64,000 bases of DNA from positions 1 to 64,000 of IMG/VR virus record IMGVR_UViG_3300037042_006844; one strand, written 5' to 3'. Source of the stretch: a virus. Both the position numbers and the translations under genes were made by a program. Below, piece after piece: positions 41,473-50,900 of this stretch (the first letter of the stretch is position 1; each line of letters starts with the position of its first letter). Under the pieces are notes generated by a model. It saw only the letters and a list, made by a program, of their open reading frames with translations, was not told the origin of the DNA and made no database searches.

Positions 41473-41985
41473 TTATTTTTCGTCATACATGGCGGCAACC
41501 ACGGCATCATACATATCACCATTGCGCTCATCCCAGTTGCCCTTTTTATTGGATACGGTGAAATTGATAATATCGGGCATCATCAGTTCCAATTGTGCTT
41601 TGACAAATGCTTTCGGTTTGATACCTTTGATTCTACACTTACCAAACAAATGCTTGCGCATTGTGGTCACACTTAAAAGATTGACCTTCTTTTTGAAATG
41701 CTCCTCCATGATGTAGGCAAACACCGCATTGTGCCTTGCCAGTGTTATAATAACCTGCTGTGAAGTAAATCCACCAGCGAAGCCACTAAGAGCGGCTTCT
41801 AAATTGATGCATGAAATCTGCTTGGTGAGCGGGTTTTTTTCCAATTCGGATATGACATGAAACGTTTTTTCCCTGGTCGTATCGAATTTTTTGGTGTCAA
41901 CAAAGCCAGCAGAGAGGATTTTTTTATCCTCTCTGAATGCCCAGCCCGTGACCGACGTTGAAGAATCTAGTCCTAGTGTAACCAT
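41473..41985 (-). CDS. RuvC-like Holliday junction resolvase
   Basis: The 170-aa protein has the RNase H-fold layout of RuvC: LGLDSSTSVTGWAF with D7, INLEAALSGFAGGF with E63 and a C-terminal NGDMYDAVVAAMYDE with D157 and D160. The helix FTSQQVIITLARHNAVFAY is also typical. RuvC cuts four-way junctions. T4 uses the unrelated gp49 for trimming branched DNA before packaging, so this enzyme may replace gp49 here (inference). It is encoded just before primase and the gp47-gp46 fusion. AGGT near the ATG is a weak RBS and no late motif lies directly upstream. Confidence 0.85.
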   Translation of the reverse strand: MVTLGLDSSTSVTGWAFREDKKILSAGFVDTKKFDTTREKTFHVISELEKNPLTKQISCINLEAALSGFAGGFTSQQVIITLARHNAVFAYIMEEHFKKKVNLLSVTTMRKHLFGKCRIKGIKPKAFVKAQLELMMPDIINFTVSNKKGNWDERNGDMYDAVVAAMYDEK

Positions 41986-42005
41986 TACCTAATACATAGT
42001 AATGA

Positions 42006-42494
42006 TCAGCGAGTAAACTTAGCGTTACTGTATCTGTCGCTATTAAAGCCCTTTAGATACAGTGATAACTGCTTTGATTTATTTCCAATTGCGTCTTTGA
42101 ATTGGGTCTGACCGATTGGAGTTTTGAGTTTGAAACCTTGATCAACAGTATACATCGCGTCTTGCACCGCACCCTGACCGTTCCAATTCACAGAAATTTT
42201 ATTAACACCATCTGTTCGAATACCACCGTTTGTGGTGTCGCTATAGTTGAGTGCTGTTTGATTGAAATTCTCAGTTCCGTTGTTGGCGTGGAGTTTGAAC
42301 CCTTTTGTGGCAGTGTATTTAGTATCAAACGTGCTGGTTCCTACAGATAGTTCATTTGAACCGTCACCCGTTTTGACGTTTTTTTGAACTGGTTGGTATG
42401 CACCACCAGCAGCTTGACCGGACAAATACCTATCTGCCAAGCTTTTGTTGGAAGATTCACGATCAATTGTTTTGCTATCTGATAAAGTTGCCAT
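42006..42494 (-). CDS. Unknown protein, 162 aa
   Basis: The N-terminal 40 residues are polar and probably disordered (DRESSNKSLADRYLSGQ). The rest is beta-rich with a loose repeat: FDTKYTATKGFKLHANNGT and MYTVDQGFKLKTPIGQTQF are related, so the protein may hold two copies of one small beta domain. It follows the tail/adsorption genes and has a TATTTATT motif 20 nt upstream plus AAGGAAC, so it is probably a late structural or tail-associated protein. I recognise no family. Confidence 0.65.
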   Translation of the reverse strand: MATLSDSKTIDRESSNKSLADRYLSGQAAGGAYQPVQKNVKTGDGSNELSVGTSTFDTKYTATKGFKLHANNGTENFNQTALNYSDTTNGGIRTDGVNKISVNWNGQGAVQDAMYTVDQGFKLKTPIGQTQFKDAIGNKSKQLSLYLKGFNSDRYSNAKFTR

Positions 42495-42514
42495 ATATTT
42501 CTAATGTTCCTTAT

Positions 42515-42522
42515 AATAAATA
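42515..42522 (-). promoter_or_regulatory. Putative late promoter (variant), 162-aa protein gene
   Basis: TATTTATT on the sense strand, 20 nt upstream of the ATG. Confidence 0.5.
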
Positions 42523-42525
42523 GGT

Positions 42526-44949
42526 TTATGTGTCCCATTTCACCACAATATTGATGGGAATCTGACCGTTATTTTTAATCGGATTTGCGATCTTTCCAAT
42601 AGCGACCAAATCAGCCCCCGCATACAAACCTACTTGGGTGATGTATGGTGCTAGATATGATCCTGTAGGATCGACGGAAGCACTGTAATGATAAGAGAAA
42701 AATTCTGATTTAATCTTATTGCCAAATCCCTTCCCAGTTCTAGCATCCAAAAATTTAATGATGTCGTCATAATTTTTACGCTTTGCGGTTGGTGAAACGT
42801 ATTGTTTGTAGTTTTCGATTTGAAGATTTTGTATGTAGTAGTTCCAAATCAAAAATGCATCGGCATAATCCACAACACCATCGTTGTTGGCATCAAAATT
42901 TTTCGTGGACATTGCGCAACGCAATTCTGGAGTCAAACGGTCGGCGGTATAGTCATTCATAGACGACGCAAAATAAGAAAACATACTTTGCTGCACATCT
43001 CCCTCGACCAACACATCCCACCAAGATTCTTTGCGCGGTGCCGTCAATCTATAGTTGATATAGCGAAGGATGATGTCTAGGTTGCTGAAATCAAATGTCG
43101 CTTGATTAATGATGCCGTAATCAAACAATGACCCAGTAACAGCCGTTGGGTTTGTGGATACATTGAACTCTCCTGGTTCGACCGTGCAGATATACTGCTT
43201 TTCATTCAAACCGACTTGACTTTGATAAGTTCCATATATATAGTCGATAAGAGGATTTATTGGATCTTTGAGAAAGTCGCTCAATATACTACCAGTGTTG
43301 TTCACAATGATGCGGTTGTTATTGTAAAATACGTTGCCGATCACAGCGTCTTTTTGCAAATCCGCAAAGTTATAAATGAACGATTTTCCGCACACATCAT
43401 ACATTGCGGGTTGATCCAAAACATAAATAATACCACCCGTGCCACCGTTGATATCATCACCAGAACAATCACAGATAGCATCTTCCATTTTGAATTCCAC
43501 AATATTTTCTGGAACCGAAAACGAGCAATCTAAATCTCCACTACCACTTTGTTCAGCCAGCATTGCTGTGGCAAGATACATATCATCGTTCAATGGAGCG
43601 GGAGACCCTATAACCAGGTTTTCATTGCTTACTGCCACAGATGCTCCAAACGCACTAAAGCATTCGCCCACACGCTTTCTATAAGCAATTGGCGCAGTTG
43701 TTGCCAATGTTAAAATCGACGACCCAGAACACGCATTTGGAATCCATTTATACAACAATGCTTGACCGTTGAAAGTGCTGGCACCAAAATCGTTGTTTTC
43801 GAAATTTGTGTCGAACGTATCAACCGAAGATGACAAATAAATGCTTGAAAATGGAAAATAGGGTTTTGGAGAGCCAACCAGCACATATTGGTTGGTCATA
43901 TCGACACTATATCCAAGCATGTTGTCTTTGAATGTGGTAGCATCCCCATACAATTTTTTGTTGAGAATATATTCGGTTGAGCCAGTTGAATGATAGTAAA
44001 AATAAAACGCTCCACGCTGCCTAACGGTTGATGATCCACTATATTCCAAATATACCAAATCGTTTGGAGCACCAACAACGAGACCTTGGTTAGACAATGC
44101 CACAGAATACCCATATCGAGATGCGGATTGTGCAAGTGGATAAAATTCAACATCTGGAACAGATTCGAGTTTCAGCCAATTTGACGCAGTATTTTGTGAC
44201 AACGTTTGAACCAGCCCCCAATTATCAGTGGAACCATCTCTCTGATAAATATACACTCTGCTGTGAGTCGTCGATAGCGTTCCGACTGCAATACGATTTT
44301 CACTGGTTTTATCGATGGCGACCGCAGAGCCAAAAAATTTTTGTCCAGCATCTCCACTTGTTAATGTCGTTTGAAGATCATAGTCGTCGGATAGAGTATT
44401 GTATTTATAAACATAAACAGCACCCCGTCCGCTGCTTGCACTTGGCGCACTTATCGCCAAATAATTATCTGAAATACCCACAGATTTTCCAAACCAATCA
44501 GCGGGATTGCCATCAATTGTGCAGAATGGATCGGTTGGTAATATGAAATCGGTATCGTCCGTATCGGCACAAGCAGAAGAATTGCTGTTGTCATACATAC
44601 GATACACGTCTACAGCAGCGGACCAATCATAATAAGTTGGACCGGTGCTATTATAGATTTTGCGATCCCAATCACCAATCCCCATATATTTATCGCATAA
44701 AGATACCGAATCTCCATATCTACTTTGCAGCAACGTGTGTGACGGAGGAGTGGACGGGCGATAGTTTCTAACAAACGAATAATTTGTATCGAATTGATTT
44801 CTATGATATACAGCTACTTCTCCAATTCTGGCAAAACTCTCACTACAGTTGTAAAGTTTTGAGTTTGGATTACCAACTGCGACATACGTTCCGTTGGTCG
44901 CAACTTGATATCCGAAATTCTCGTTATAGATGTTCAGGAGTGTTGACAT
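42526..44949 (-). CDS. Tail/adsorption protein with integrin-like FG-GAP beta-propeller and dockerin-like motif
   Basis: Residues 12-450 of this 807-aa protein hold seven recurrences of one blade pattern, (F/Y/L)Gxx(V)...(V/I)G(A/S)P: FGYQVATNGTYVAVGNP (12), YGDSVSLCDKYMGIG (78), FGKSVGISDNYLAISAP (153), FGSAVAI (206), YGYSVALSNQGLVVGAP (279), LGYSVDMTNQYVLVGSP (345) and FGASVAVSNENLVIGSP (434). This fits a seven-bladed FG-GAP propeller. Residues 685-706 (FDANNDGVVDYADAFLIWNYY) form a dockerin/EF-hand-like calcium loop. The C-terminal 45 residues match the end of the 371-aa baseplate protein at 46170. A host-binding tail protein is the best reading. An exact TATTTATA lies 4 nt before the ATG. 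Confidence 0.75.
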   Translation of the reverse strand: MSTLLNIYNENFGYQVATNGTYVAVGNPNSKLYNCSESFARIGEVAVYHRNQFDTNYSFVRNYRPSTPPSHTLLQSRYGDSVSLCDKYMGIGDWDRKIYNSTGPTYYDWSAAVDVYRMYDNSNSSACADTDDTDFILPTDPFCTIDGNPADWFGKSVGISDNYLAISAPSASSGRGAVYVYKYNTLSDDYDLQTTLTSGDAGQKFFGSAVAIDKTSENRIAVGTLSTTHSRVYIYQRDGSTDNWGLVQTLSQNTASNWLKLESVPDVEFYPLAQSASRYGYSVALSNQGLVVGAPNDLVYLEYSGSSTVRQRGAFYFYYHSTGSTEYILNKKLYGDATTFKDNMLGYSVDMTNQYVLVGSPKPYFPFSSIYLSSSVDTFDTNFENNDFGASTFNGQALLYKWIPNACSGSSILTLATTAPIAYRKRVGECFSAFGASVAVSNENLVIGSPAPLNDDMYLATAMLAEQSGSGDLDCSFSVPENIVEFKMEDAICDCSGDDINGGTGGIIYVLDQPAMYDVCGKSFIYNFADLQKDAVIGNVFYNNNRIIVNNTGSILSDFLKDPINPLIDYIYGTYQSQVGLNEKQYICTVEPGEFNVSTNPTAVTGSLFDYGIINQATFDFSNLDIILRYINYRLTAPRKESWWDVLVEGDVQQSMFSYFASSMNDYTADRLTPELRCAMSTKNFDANNDGVVDYADAFLIWNYYIQNLQIENYKQYVSPTAKRKNYDDIIKFLDARTGKGFGNKIKSEFFSYHYSASVDPTGSYLAPYITQVGLYAGADLVAIGKIANPIKNNGQIPINIVVKWDT

Positions 44950-44953
44950 TTCC

Positions 44954-44961
44954 TATAAATA
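44954..44961 (-). promoter_or_regulatory. Putative late promoter, propeller protein gene
   Basis: Exact TATTTATA on the sense strand, 4 nt before the ATG with GGAA between. Confidence 0.65.
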
Positions 44962-45016
44962 TTGAGCAAAAACAAAATTCACTGGAAGTTTCAATATAAT
45001 AAACCCGGTTATTTGT

Positions 45017-46147
45017 TTATGCTGGGCAGCCTACTTTAACAACCCAGTAAGTGTCTGGCAATGGAGAGTATATACGTAATGTTGCGGTTGGTGTAGTAGT
45101 ATTTTTAACAAATTGCGCAGTTCCATCTCCAGGTCCCGAACAAATTGCGCCATAAAATCCATATGCCGCCAACTCAGGAATAGGAGCTCCTGGTAGCAAT
45201 GCGCTGCTTCTCCAACCAGTCATAACGACAGTAACTCCCTCATAAATAATTTCAAACATATCTGGAACAGCATATGCTGAATACGTCATAGTAACAACCC
45301 CAGTGGCAGATCCAAGAGTTATTTCATAATCGTAATAGTATGGGGCTGCTGCTGAAAATCCATATGCAAAAAGAGTGTTGCAAGAAACTGGACCGGGCGG
45401 TGCCACCGTTGGCGGCACTGGACCAGGCGGAACTGGTTCTATTGGGCAGCACGGACCCACAATGGAGGGATTTGCCAAATATGATCCCAACCCGCAGACG
45501 CTTACTGGAACAGCCAGATCATCCGAATCAGAAATCAATCCATATTTGTTGATAAAAAATGACCCAGATAGTCTAAGATTATAATTACCATCATCGACGA
45601 TGTCGCCCGGAATATCGCCACTTTGGTTGTTGATAACCAATGTATTTGGGCGAATTTTATCGCCAGTTTGATCAACCCGCAAATTCAATGCTGAAAAATC
45701 GTTGGTAAGATGTAAAGATGCCCCATCCGTGTCATATCCATCGAAACCAAAAATATTGTAAGCGTTGTTGTAGTTGTTGTAATACATTTTTTGGACTGTA
45801 TTAAACACTTGGCGTTGGTAGGTGCCGTCTAAATTCATTGGGTTGGACACGGCATTATACTGAGCACTACCGCTTGGATAAAACACCGAGCTAGAATGAA
45901 CATATTTACCAATTTGAAAATCGATGGGGTCGAGAAATTGGCTGACGGCTAAAAACCCGCTCACCGGCTCTCTGGCACAACTACCAGAAACGTTGTTGTT
46001 GCACGAAGCAATAGGAGTAACGAGCGGAAATAGATCATCGCCTTCGTTGGCAAGAATCAGATCATTCAAAACACTATTGAGTGTCTGCTCCTTGGCAATC
46101 GTAAACGACGTTACAATTATGTCTTGATTTCTAAAGAATTTGATCAT
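45017..46147 (-). CDS. Tail/baseplate protein with Pro-rich hinge, 376 aa
   Basis: The N-terminal part (MIKFFRNQDIIVTSFTIAKE) is related in style to the start of the next upstream protein (MIFSQFTSDDIVVGRINQVS), so both may dock to the same baseplate site. Residues 50-225 are mixed and Tyr/Asn-rich. A proline hinge (PVPPGPVPPTVAPPGPV, about residues 237-253) leads to a C-terminal beta-sandwich of about 115 residues ending TLRIYSPLPDTYWVVKVGC, possibly a receptor-binding head (inference). A TATTTATA motif lies 5 nt before the ATG, with AGGG overlapping the gap. Confidence 0.65.
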   Translation of the reverse strand: MIKFFRNQDIIVTSFTIAKEQTLNSVLNDLILANEGDDLFPLVTPIASCNNNVSGSCAREPVSGFLAVSQFLDPIDFQIGKYVHSSSVFYPSGSAQYNAVSNPMNLDGTYQRQVFNTVQKMYYNNYNNAYNIFGFDGYDTDGASLHLTNDFSALNLRVDQTGDKIRPNTLVINNQSGDIPGDIVDDGNYNLRLSGSFFINKYGLISDSDDLAVPVSVCGLGSYLANPSIVGPCCPIEPVPPGPVPPTVAPPGPVSCNTLFAYGFSAAAPYYYDYEITLGSATGVVTMTYSAYAVPDMFEIIYEGVTVVMTGWRSSALLPGAPIPELAAYGFYGAICSGPGDGTAQFVKNTTTPTATLRIYSPLPDTYWVVKVGCPA

Positions 46148-46152
46148 CCCTA

Positions 46153-46160
46153 TATAAATA
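46153..46160 (-). promoter_or_regulatory. Putative late promoter, 376-aa tail protein gene
   Basis: Exact TATTTATA on the sense strand, 5 nt upstream of the ATG. Confidence 0.65.
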
Positions 46161-46169
46161 GGATGTGTC

Positions 46170-47285
46170 TTAGAAATCGATGCGGACTTTTATTAGCAAC
46201 TCACTATCAAAGCTTTTTTGAACTGGGCGACTAACTTTGCCAATTGCCAACAACTCATTGTTGGAATCATACAAGCCAACGCTCGTAATATAGGTTCTTG
46301 GGTTGTTGATCAAATCTTGGTAAATGATCGTTCCTTTTGTCTTACCATCGGTTCCATCAGACACAAATGTTGGATTATTGCTATAATTATACTCTTTGTT
46401 TTTGACACGGACGAAATAATTGGTGCTGGGAACAAACTCACTTTTACGAACCGCCATAGGCTTTGTGCTGGTTTTCAATCTGTAAAAGAAATATCGGCTC
46501 CAAACTCTCCAGTGACTTTGGAAAGCCGTCGAGAAATCGTTGCTGGTTCTGGCGGTAGTGATTTCGTTGCCGGTTGATGATATACCAACACGTTTTTCCA
46601 GATTGATAGCATTGAAAATGACCACGCCATTTGAAGGGTAGGACAAGCCAATACCTTCATAAACTGGACTACCGGTTTTCAAATATGGAGTAGGAACTCC
46701 ACTGCGGACTGACCCAGAAATCAAATTGTAAACACTCTGCTGTTTGTTGACCACAGATGAATCGTCAATATATGAGAACTGACCGTGGGTTCCCATGAAA
46801 TTGATTTGGACTTGACCAGGATCAATTTGGTCTTTCATTTTGTCAGCAGAGAAATTCACCACGAAAATTGCTTCGCTGTCTTGTGACGTAGAAGCACTGC
46901 CAGACGCAAAAGAAAACAAGTTATCACCTGGTTGCAGCAACACATTTCTGTATTGAGAATAAATGACTTTGGTTTCGTTTGTCAAAACTTCATCTGATGC
47001 TTGAATGATTGCGCCAGTAGTGCTGTCGTATTGGGAGCTACCAGAATTGACATAATCACCATACGCAACTGAAAAATATTGGTCGCCGCCAGCATACACG
47101 TTAACATAGTATTGACCGTTACGAACGTCCCACTGAGTGCTACCAATCATTGTGTTGGCTTGAGCGGACGATGTTGAAAAGAGCGATTGGCTCAAATACA
47201 AACTCCCCGTTCCGAATAGACCAGAAGATACCTGGTTTATTCGACCCACTACGATGTCGTCTGATGTAAATTGGCTAAAAATCAT
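46170..47285 (-). CDS. Baseplate/tail structural protein, 371 aa
   Basis: The protein is beta-rich with Tyr/Ser/Asn-rich segments. The start MIFSQFTSDDIVVGRINQVS and the end TYITSVGLYDSNNELLAIGK are patterns I recall from unnamed structural proteins in baseplate clusters of T4-like marine phages. The last 45 residues are shared with the propeller protein at 42526. It lies 8 nt after the 213-aa protein gene without a promoter motif, so it is co-transcribed with the baseplate genes. Its exact place in the baseplate cannot be told. Confidence 0.65.
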   Translation of the reverse strand: MIFSQFTSDDIVVGRINQVSSGLFGTGSLYLSQSLFSTSSAQANTMIGSTQWDVRNGQYYVNVYAGGDQYFSVAYGDYVNSGSSQYDSTTGAIIQASDEVLTNETKVIYSQYRNVLLQPGDNLFSFASGSASTSQDSEAIFVVNFSADKMKDQIDPGQVQINFMGTHGQFSYIDDSSVVNKQQSVYNLISGSVRSGVPTPYLKTGSPVYEGIGLSYPSNGVVIFNAINLEKRVGISSTGNEITTARTSNDFSTAFQSHWRVWSRYFFYRLKTSTKPMAVRKSEFVPSTNYFVRVKNKEYNYSNNPTFVSDGTDGKTKGTIIYQDLINNPRTYITSVGLYDSNNELLAIGKVSRPVQKSFDSELLIKVRIDF

Positions 47286-47293
47286 ATGTTATC

Positions 47294-47935
47294 TTAGGTT
47301 GTTGTAGGAACTTTCACCGTGACAGTGATCGACGTATTACCACCGCTTTCATTACCGATGAGAGTAATGTTGGTTGTAGTTGTCAGTGCCAAAGAGGCGT
47401 TTGGAACAAATCTAAATTTATTGCCCACAACCACTTGAGATGTTTGTGAGGTCAAATCGCCAGCAAATGAAGGAACCGTGGCTGTGGTCGAATTCAAACT
47501 GTTCGTTTCCGTCACAATCAATGTGCCAACGTTTTTGTTCGAAAGGATTGCTGTATAGCCCAAAGTGACGTTGTAAGTAGGATTGGTGCTTGGGCTGATA
47601 GAAATATCACCAGTATAATCACGATCAACAGTAATAACGCTTTGCGCTACACTGATCGTAGGAACTGCGGTCACACCTTCGTTCAAACTGACCAGTTTAT
47701 ACTTCATCAATTGCGATTCATTCGTGATCGGTTCCATTACTGGAGTATTGCGAATGGCAATGTCGTAATACGCACTACCAAGTGGATGCGTTGGGTTAAA
47801 CTGAGTGTAGTCGATTTCATCGTCTGCCAACGCAAACGCTGTGATGTTCAGACCGCCAGTTTTTGCGAGAATTTCACGACCTTTTCTCGTCAAACCGGCG
47901 TTAATCGTAATTACATTGTTGTCAAGATATGCCAT
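47294..47935 (-). CDS. Baseplate/tail structural protein with Ig-like tail, 213 aa
   Basis: I use the ATG at 47935 (MAYLDNNVITINAGLTRKGR), 2 codons inside the longest frame. Residues 1-90 (GREILAKTGGLNITAFALAD, HPLGSAYYDIAIRNTPVMEP) are a pattern found in other unnamed T4-like marine phage tail proteins (recalled). Residues 95-213 form a Thr/Ser-rich beta domain (LTTTTNITLIGNESGGN) like a bacterial Ig-like module. The role is unknown; late tail gene by context. Confidence 0.65.
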   Translation of the reverse strand: MAYLDNNVITINAGLTRKGREILAKTGGLNITAFALADDEIDYTQFNPTHPLGSAYYDIAIRNTPVMEPITNESQLMKYKLVSLNEGVTAVPTISVAQSVITVDRDYTGDISISPSTNPTYNVTLGYTAILSNKNVGTLIVTETNSLNSTTATVPSFAGDLTSQTSQVVVGNKFRFVPNASLALTTTTNITLIGNESGGNTSITVTVKVPTTT

Positions 47936-47981
47936 ATACAAATAATTATCAAGCTAATTCGGTTTTTTACCAAAATAGATA

Positions 47982-50900
47982 CTATAAGTTCATAATATAC
48001 ATATTCAGGCTGGCACTATTTTCCATAGATGCGGTAAGCGGAACCGCAACAAATAGACTGTTCGGACTATCAATTGAACCAGTCGTTGTGCCATATATAG
48101 GAAAATTGCTGCTACTAACGTTCAAACTCAAAAACCCTGGGATTGTAATGACCGGTTCTGAACCATTTGTAACGCCACTTCTGTTGATGGTGGTTGTAGA
48201 ATCATTTTTCCCTTTGATGTAAGTATAGAAAGTGACTTTCGATTTTGCGGAAAGTTTTACACCACTTTTGATAGAATAGTTCGATGCACTAACCGCTTGA
48301 TAGCTGTATCGGGAACCTGGCATTACGAGCTTGCTCAAATGTCGTGGTGAATAACCACTGTTCATGTTTCCATAATAACGGTTTGTAAAGCCACTGGACC
48401 CCGTGATTGAACCCGATCCAATCGATTCAACTCGATCAAAGCTTGCCGTAAATCCAACAATTTTACCGTTGTTATCGGCAAATTGGTAATAATCATTGTC
48501 CGAGACGTTGTAGGTATTCCGAACGTTGAACCCATTCTGGTTGACAAAAACATTCTTGCCGTATCTAGCAAAAATGAAATCGCGATCATCGATAGTATCG
48601 GGAATTTCAAACCGTGAATAATTATAAGTATTATGGTCGGTATCTATACCAGTGATGGAACCGATGGCGACGTTCATCGCACTGCCAGTTGTGTATGACC
48701 CCGATAAATGTGCCGCGTTATCGAACCCAAAACTTGCGGTCGAAAATCCACCCACGTTATAAGTGATGTCTTTATAATTGAATTTTTTTCTTTCAAGAAC
48801 AGACGGCTCAATCAGCAATCCGCGTTTAAGGGCAGCGCGGTTTGGAACAACTTTACTGATATAGTCAAACACACTGAAATCGATATAGAATCTGTATGTG
48901 GTATAGAATTCTTGCGGATAAATGTATTTCTCGTTTGTTGCCGCAAAATCAGCAAGACGTTGTTGTAATGCTGGATAGTTTTGGCTAGTCAGATATTTTG
49001 GATCGCCAATCACATCAGTTACGCCCTCTTTACCAATGAAATTTTCAATTGAATTTTCCAAATACGTAAATGGACTGATATAGTAACCAATCACGTTACT
49101 ATCGCTACCAACAATGTCATTTGTCTTTGTGCTGTAATCGTATGGCACCAAATTTGATGTTGCGAACTCATCAATTTTGTTGATCTTAACGTTGTTTTTG
49201 TAATTTGGACCGAAATTATTGGCGTTGATTGCCTGCTTCATGACCAGTCGTTCAAACTGATATGGGAAATTCGAAACGACTGCGGGTGTGCATTCTGGAT
49301 ACGACTGAACAATGGATTCGCCCGTGAAATTATATGCTCGGAATGCATTGGCGTTTGGACTGCCAATCACATGATATCGAACATTTTGATTCGGAACCCA
49401 CACATAATCAACCGAAGATGTGTGCGACCACAAATCAACGGGCGTGTCGAAACTCCACAGATACAGCAAATTGTCATAAATCAAAGCTTTATCTGGCGAA
49501 GAAATACTATCGATATTATAGCTATGTTCATTGAAATCCTCATCGGCAAGTGGGGCGATCATCACCTTCACCTTATCAATATTTCCTTTGAACGACACAT
49601 CGGACTCGTAGTTGCCGATATAGAAACTACCCGACGAAAAATATTGGTTCTGGGAATAGGTAATGACTTTTGTTGCTGAGTCATGAAAATTGTTCAAAGA
49701 CCCTTCATACTGATTCACCGCAAGTTTGTATGATTTTGGCACATATTTCTCCGCACTCGATGCGGTGAATGATGCGGTGATGTTGTAATAGTTATGTCCA
49801 CTTCGTATAAACGAATGGATTGAAGACAGATTTTCGACCACTGGCAGCGCGTCATATTCGTAGCCGTCTGCGACATCCCGCGATACCATGAATGTAAAAA
49901 GATTGCCATTCAAAAAGGGCAACTCTTTAGTTTTCAAACTGGATGTGAAATTGGATTCCAACGGATGGAAATCAAAAATCAAAATACCAGATTCGGTCTG
50001 GCGTGTTTTTTTGATATAAACTCTCCAATCAACATGGTCGTTACGCATTTTGGTAACAATCGGTATTTGATCGTCGGCAAAATAGTTTGTGCTGGCAAAT
50101 CGAAATGCCGTTTCAAACGTATTGAATCCTGTGAACACTTCGTTGATGTTGCGAGAAGATGTGAGATGATAATCACCCGCCACAGAAGCAGTTATCGTAT
50201 ATTGTGGCTGCGACTCATATTTGTATTCGCTGCCAGTATGATTGAACGTGACGTATTTGTCACTGTCAAATTTAGCCAAATAAACAATGCTATCAAAATC
50301 AAAATAGTTGATCCGATTGACAGTGACATCCGTGCTGCCATATTCACGCAATTGAACCAGTCCGGTTGGAATGCCAAACAGTGATGTGATCAACTCCAAT
50401 GAGTTAGCAGTTCCTTTGGTTTTGTAAATATATGGTAGATTGTTCGCAAATCGGTTGAGAAGTCGTTTGCCATAGTCAAAATACGAGCTTGACAATGATC
50501 CGCTATATTGAGTCTGGTCAAACAGATACTGTGTTACGTCGCTGTTTTGTAGTTTGAAATTATCAGTATTCCAACTGAATGAGTTGAGCAATTCGTCCAA
50601 GAAATTTTTTGGATAGTCACTCGCTTCTGATGCGCCTAGAGGATATGTCTTTGGAAACTTTTTGACATACACCAAAATGTTGTCAAAGAAATGCCCCACC
50701 ATAGAGGTGAATTTCAAATAATCGGTGTAGTCACCATCTTCTTGAATATATGCAGGAAGTTGATTGATTAAACTGTCAACATTGTTTTTATCATATTCAA
50801 TACCATCGAGCACTTTCTCGTCGAGGCTCGACGTATAGAAAAACAAATACGATTCGTATTCATCAAATGAATTCAGCAATGCGATTTGATCTTGCTCCAA

